A stretch of DNA of 64,000 nt, from positions 20,173 through 84,172 of the forward strand of contig NZ_JAMQGM010000030.1 in NCBI RefSeq assembly GCF_023703325.1, given 5' to 3'. This stretch comes from Streptomyces meridianus (GTDB lineage Bacteria > Actinomycetota > Actinomycetes > Streptomycetales > Streptomycetaceae). The translations under genes and the position numbers were made by a program. The notes beneath the pieces are model-generated. The model saw only the letters and a program-made list of their open reading frames with translations, had not been told where the DNA came from and made no database searches. This document shows, piece by piece, positions 61,501-64,000 of this stretch (positions within the stretch are counted from its first letter, which is position 1; every line of letters begins with the position of its first letter).

Positions 61501-64000
61501 TCCCAGACCACCTTCGACGAGCACGGGCGCCCGCTCACCCTCAAGGACGGTGCCGGTACGAGCACCACCACGGCGTACACGGACACCTACGGTCTGGCCA
61601 CCGAGAAGACCGAGACCAATCCGCTGGGCTGGGTGACCAAGACCCAGTACGCCCCCGAGTGGGGCAAGCCGCTCGCGCAGACCGACATGAACGGCAAGCG
61701 CACGGACCTGGCCTACGACGGCCTGGGCCGTATGACCTCGGTGTGGCTCCCGGACCGACCGAAGGCCTCGAGCTTCACGCCGTCGATCAAGTACGCGTAC
61801 GGCATCTCGCAGACCTCCCCGAACTACGTCCGCAAGCAGCAGATCGAGAACGACGGCACGTCGTACGGCAGCGAGTACACGCTGTACGACGGTCTGCTGC
61901 GCCCCCGCCAGGTGCAGGCGGAGGGGGCGGGCGGCGGCCGTCTGATCGCGGACACGTACTACGACGGCGCCGGCCGTGTGGTGAAGGCGAACGACACCTA
62001 CTACGCGAGCGGTGCTCCGAGTTCGACGCTGTTCGTGCCGGTGAACGCGGACATCGATGCGCAGACCGTGACGGAGTACGACGGGGCAGGCCGCACCACT
62101 GCGACCATCTTCAAGGTCGCGGGCACGGAGAAGTACCGCACCACGACCAGCTACGACGGTGACCGGGTCCACGTGGACCCGCCGGCCGGGCAGACGCCGA
62201 CGACCACGATCACGGACGCCCGTGACCGGACTGTCGAACTGCGCGAGTACCAGGCCTCGGACAGCCCCCTGCCGTCGGGTACGGCGGATGACTACGTCTC
62301 CACCACGTACGCGTACACGGATGCCGGCCGGCTGGCGCAGGTGAAGGACGAGCCGGGGAACACCTGGACGTACACCTATGACCAGCGCGGCCGGAAGGTG
62401 GAGGCGGTGGACCCGGACACAGGGACGTCCACCTTCACGTACGACGACATGGACCGCCGGACGTCGGTGACCGACGCGCGCGGCAACACCACGACGTCGG
62501 TGTACGACGTGCTGGGCCGGGAGGTCTCGACCTGGCAGGGTGCGGCCGACACCGGCACGAAACTGTCGTTCACGAAGTACGACACGATCGCCAAGGGCGA
62601 GCTGTACGGCTCGTACACCTACAAGAACGGCGCGGTTCATTCCTCCGTCCTGAACTCCGTCCTGGACGAGAACTACCAGCCGACGACGACCAAGTACTAC
62701 CTGTCACCGACCGCCGAGCCGGAGCTGGGCGGAACGTACGAGTTCAACACCCAGTACAACCCGGACGGCACGGTCCAGGGCCAGAACTTCCCCGCAGCCG
62801 GGGGCCTGTCCGCTGAGGCGGTGTCGTACCAGTACGACTCGCTGCAGCGGCCGACGGCCCTGAACACCTCGCTGGGCGGAGGCAGTTATGTGTCGCAGGC
62901 GGTGTACTCGCCGACGAACCAGCTGGAGCAGTTGGAGCTGTACACGGGTGGCACGGGCGACAAGAAGTCCTGGCTGACGTACAGCTACGAGCAGGGCACG
63001 AACCGGCTGAACGGCTCGCGGGTGGACGTCGAGGGAGCCTCGGCCGTCGCCTACGACGCGACGTACACGTATGACGCGGCCGGGAACGTGCGGTCCATCG
63101 TCGACACCCCGACCGGTGGTACGTCGGACGCGCAATGCTTCGCGTACGACGGGCTGCGCCGGATGACCGAGGCCTGGACGTCGAATGTGACCCCGGACGG
63201 TGCGGTGGGCACGGGGGCCGCGGATGCCGCCTGTGCCTCTGCACCGTCGTCGTCCACGGTGGGCGGGGTTGCCGCCTACTGGAACAGCTACGCGTACGAC
63301 GTCACGGGCAACCGGACCGGGCAGACGAAGCACGGCATCGACGGGTCCGCCACGTCGACGACGGCGTACACGTACGGGGAAGGCTCCGCTGGTCCGCATC
63401 AGTTGACGAAGGCGGTCACCGACACGACGGCCACCCCGCAGACGCCTGAGGTCACGTCGCAGGACACGTACACCTATGACGCGTCCGGCAACACGACGAG
63501 TCGGGTGCTGAACGGTGATACGCAGTCGCTGTCGTGGGACAAGCAGGGTGATCTGACGAAGGTCACGGAGGCCGGCGGCAGCGAGACGTCGTACGTGTAC
63601 GACGCGGCCGGCAATCGTGTGCTGCGGGAGACGTCCGGTGAGAAGGTCCTCTACCTGCCGGGGATGGAGCTGAAGCTCACCAAGTCCTCTGGCGGGGTGA
63701 CCGGTATTCGCTACTACTCGCTGGGCGGGCAGACGGTCGCTTCTCGTGACGCGGACGAGGGTCTGACGTTCCTGGCGTCGGATCACCACGGCACGGCGCA
63801 GTTGGCTGTTGACGCGATGACGGGGGAGACCCAGCGTCGTCGTCTGGATCCGTTCGGTGGGGGCCGGGACACGCAGTCGTCGGATGTGTCGGCGTGGGTG
63901 AACGACAAGGGCTTTGTCGGTGGCACGAATGACGAGTCCACCGGTCTGGTGCATCTGGGGGCGAGGGAGTACGACGCGGCGACGGGGCGGTTCATCTCGG
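58501..64000 (+). CDS. RHS/YD-repeat secreted protein (C-terminus beyond the window)
   Basis: An open frame from ATG at 58501 (GGAG 5 nt upstream) runs off the right edge: more than 1833 residues. Signal peptide to about residue 40 (APAAQA). An N-terminal domain of some 230 residues, then the wall-associated type region (GGLAPSVSLGYTSQSVDG near 300), then YD repeats from about 1000 on (YTYDQRGRKV, TYTYDAAGNVRS, SYVYDAAGNRVL). The RHS core with DHHGTAQLAVD and RRLDPFG (about 1760-1785) and LVHLGAREYDAATGRFIS is at the edge. In this family the variable toxin or effector tip comes right after it, so it cannot be read here. Confidence 0.92.
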   Translation, partial: MRSPFRLRRLRRTPVRNTVLVLGLALTVGLLPQYAPAAQAEDGGLTRPGTQKSLDDPVDGRNAKARKYGKSDPAEKAAVRKADRSAWPKPASDEVAVGGKKARAEGLPVTVAASGKTSPDSVRVAVLDRRKAKAAGIDGTLLTVVRTDGGEKTGKVEVALDYSDFADAYGAGYGSRLRLVQYPECILTTPKKKSCSTPVPLRSSNDAAHKTVTAAVPAAAEASSAPSPQLAKGATTADTGSVTVFAATAGTSGDQGDFGATSLQPSSQWSVSNSSGAFNWSYPIAAPPVPGGLAPSVSLGYTSQSVDGQTATTNNQGSWVGQGFSYEPGYIERRYKPCADDGHDDTYGDQCWGGDNATISLADGTSGELIKDDTTGKWHVSSDNFSKVEKLTGATNGDNSGEHWKVTSTDGTQYFFGLNQLPGYASGDEETDSTWTVPVYGDDSGEPCYDATFDNAHCVQAWRWNLDHVIDVHGNAMSFFYGKETNYYTQGLKTSEDGKPYIRGGYLKRVDYGQRAGTVYSTEPSARVLFTTDERCIGDLTDCSAGALTDSTAADWPDVPWDRNCKAGTQCAGQNSPTFWTRKKLAKITTQIRNGDSSFKNVDSWTLGHVFTDNGDASKSLWLNTIDHTGHVGTDVSVPSVKLYGAQLANRVDKAGDNIQPFHRFRLSGVESESGSALSVNYAATQCSESNLPTAGESTVRCYPVKWNPPGEPDPITDWFHKYVVSSVVDTDLVGGSPDQVTSYTYLGDAGWRKTKPDGLTKSEYLTWGDWRGYGKVRVEKSDGTTGPSNTKTEHVFFQGLDGDADPAGGTRSSSRTDSDGTSYTDSDWKSGFELETTTYDGDEVVSKSINTPWTKVTSTRAESWGTKHARFVRSATTDTYTELSSGGRRQISSANTYDDATGRITQVAYHGETGVADNECTRTEYADNPGKHLYALVARVETLGVDCSTTPDRSKHVISDDLTLYDGATTIGAEPTKGDPTTVKRLKSHDGTTAAYQTVSQTTFDEHGRPLTLKDGAGTSTTTAYTDTYGLATEKTETNPLGWVTKTQYAPEWGKPLAQTDMNGKRTDLAYDGLGRMTSVWLPDRPKASSFTPSIKYAYGISQTSPNYVRKQQIENDGTSYGSEYTLYDGLLRPRQVQAEGAGGGRLIADTYYDGAGRVVKANDTYYASGAPSSTLFVPVNADIDAQTVTEYDGAGRTTATIFKVAGTEKYRTTTSYDGDRVHVDPPAGQTPTTTITDARDRTVELREYQASDSPLPSGTADDYVSTTYAYTDAGRLAQVKDEPGNTWTYTYDQRGRKVEAVDPDTGTSTFTYDDMDRRTSVTDARGNTTTSVYDVLGREVSTWQGAADTGTKLSFTKYDTIAKGELYGSYTYKNGAVHSSVLNSVLDENYQPTTTKYYLSPTAEPELGGTYEFNTQYNPDGTVQGQNFPAAGGLSAEAVSYQYDSLQRPTALNTSLGGGSYVSQAVYSPTNQLEQLELYTGGTGDKKSWLTYSYEQGTNRLNGSRVDVEGASAVAYDATYTYDAAGNVRSIVDTPTGGTSDAQCFAYDGLRRMTEAWTSNVTPDGAVGTGAADAACASAPSSSTVGGVAAYWNSYAYDVTGNRTGQTKHGIDGSATSTTAYTYGEGSAGPHQLTKAVTDTTATPQTPEVTSQDTYTYDASGNTTSRVLNGDTQSLSWDKQGDLTKVTEAGGSETSYVYDAAGNRVLRETSGEKVLYLPGMELKLTKSSGGVTGIRYYSLGGQTVASRDADEGLTFLASDHHGTAQLAVDAMTGETQRRRLDPFGGGRDTQSSDVSAWVNDKGFVGGTNDESTGLVHLGAREYDAATGRFIS

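Noticed and set aside
59452..62640. A 1062-codon minus-strand open frame inside the RHS gene
   Set aside because: It is the antisense of YD repeats, with biased composition and no motif; the plus frame is a continuous RHS protein with a signal peptide.

Overview
The window is high-GC actinobacterial chromosome, almost certainly Streptomyces or a close relative. Signs are the very high third-position GC, frequent GTG starts, a TTG start on rpoB, zinc-ribbon ribosomal proteins L33, S14, L36 and S4, an AfsR/SARP regulator, and the gene order rpmG - two MaoC-fold genes - murB - tRNA-Trp - secE - nusG - rplKA - rplJL - rpoBC. No insertion sequence, integrase, phage gene or CRISPR array was seen.

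Layout. (1) 1-8143: a cytosine-deaminase-like amidohydrolase cut by the left edge, tRNA-Thr and tRNA-Met, rpmG, two hot-dog dehydratase genes resembling mycobacterial hadA/hadB, murB, an adenosine deaminase, an aspartate aminotransferase, tRNA-Trp, secE and nusG. (2) 8357-10010: a secreted phosphodiester-glycosidase gene with a SPOR-like region, broken by a one-base frameshift and lying between nusG and rplK. (3) 10193-22106: rplK-rplA, a lipoprotein gene, rplJ-rplL with a structured leader, then rpoB-rpoC. (4) 22286-27498: a small DUF1707 membrane protein, then rpsL-rpsG-fusA-tuf. (5) 28078-45044: the S10, spc and alpha operons, with secY, adk, map, infA and rpoA. (6) 45208-46137: truA, facing a convergent accessory block.

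The accessory right end (46452-64000) holds, on the minus strand, a 69-residue AfsS-like protein with four LDSHASG repeats, an AfsR-type SARP-NB-ARC-TPR regulator, a Stealth-family phosphotransferase and a secreted alpha/beta hydrolase. On the plus strand it holds a secreted FG-GAP propeller protein, a secreted LamG protein and a very large RHS/YD-repeat protein cut by the right edge.

How it works together: most of the window is the core machinery of transcription, translation and Sec export. It is divided by strong hairpins, and most blocks have sigma70/HrdB-like promoters that can be read. The two points most worth following are a 25-nt hairpin element shared (24/25) by the leaders of rpsL and rpsJ, and an AfsR-type regulator followed by a SARP-style 11-nt direct repeat in front of the AfsS-like gene. 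The FG-GAP/LamG/RHS trio looks like a cell-surface or polymorphic-toxin cassette whose variable C-terminal tip lies beyond the window.
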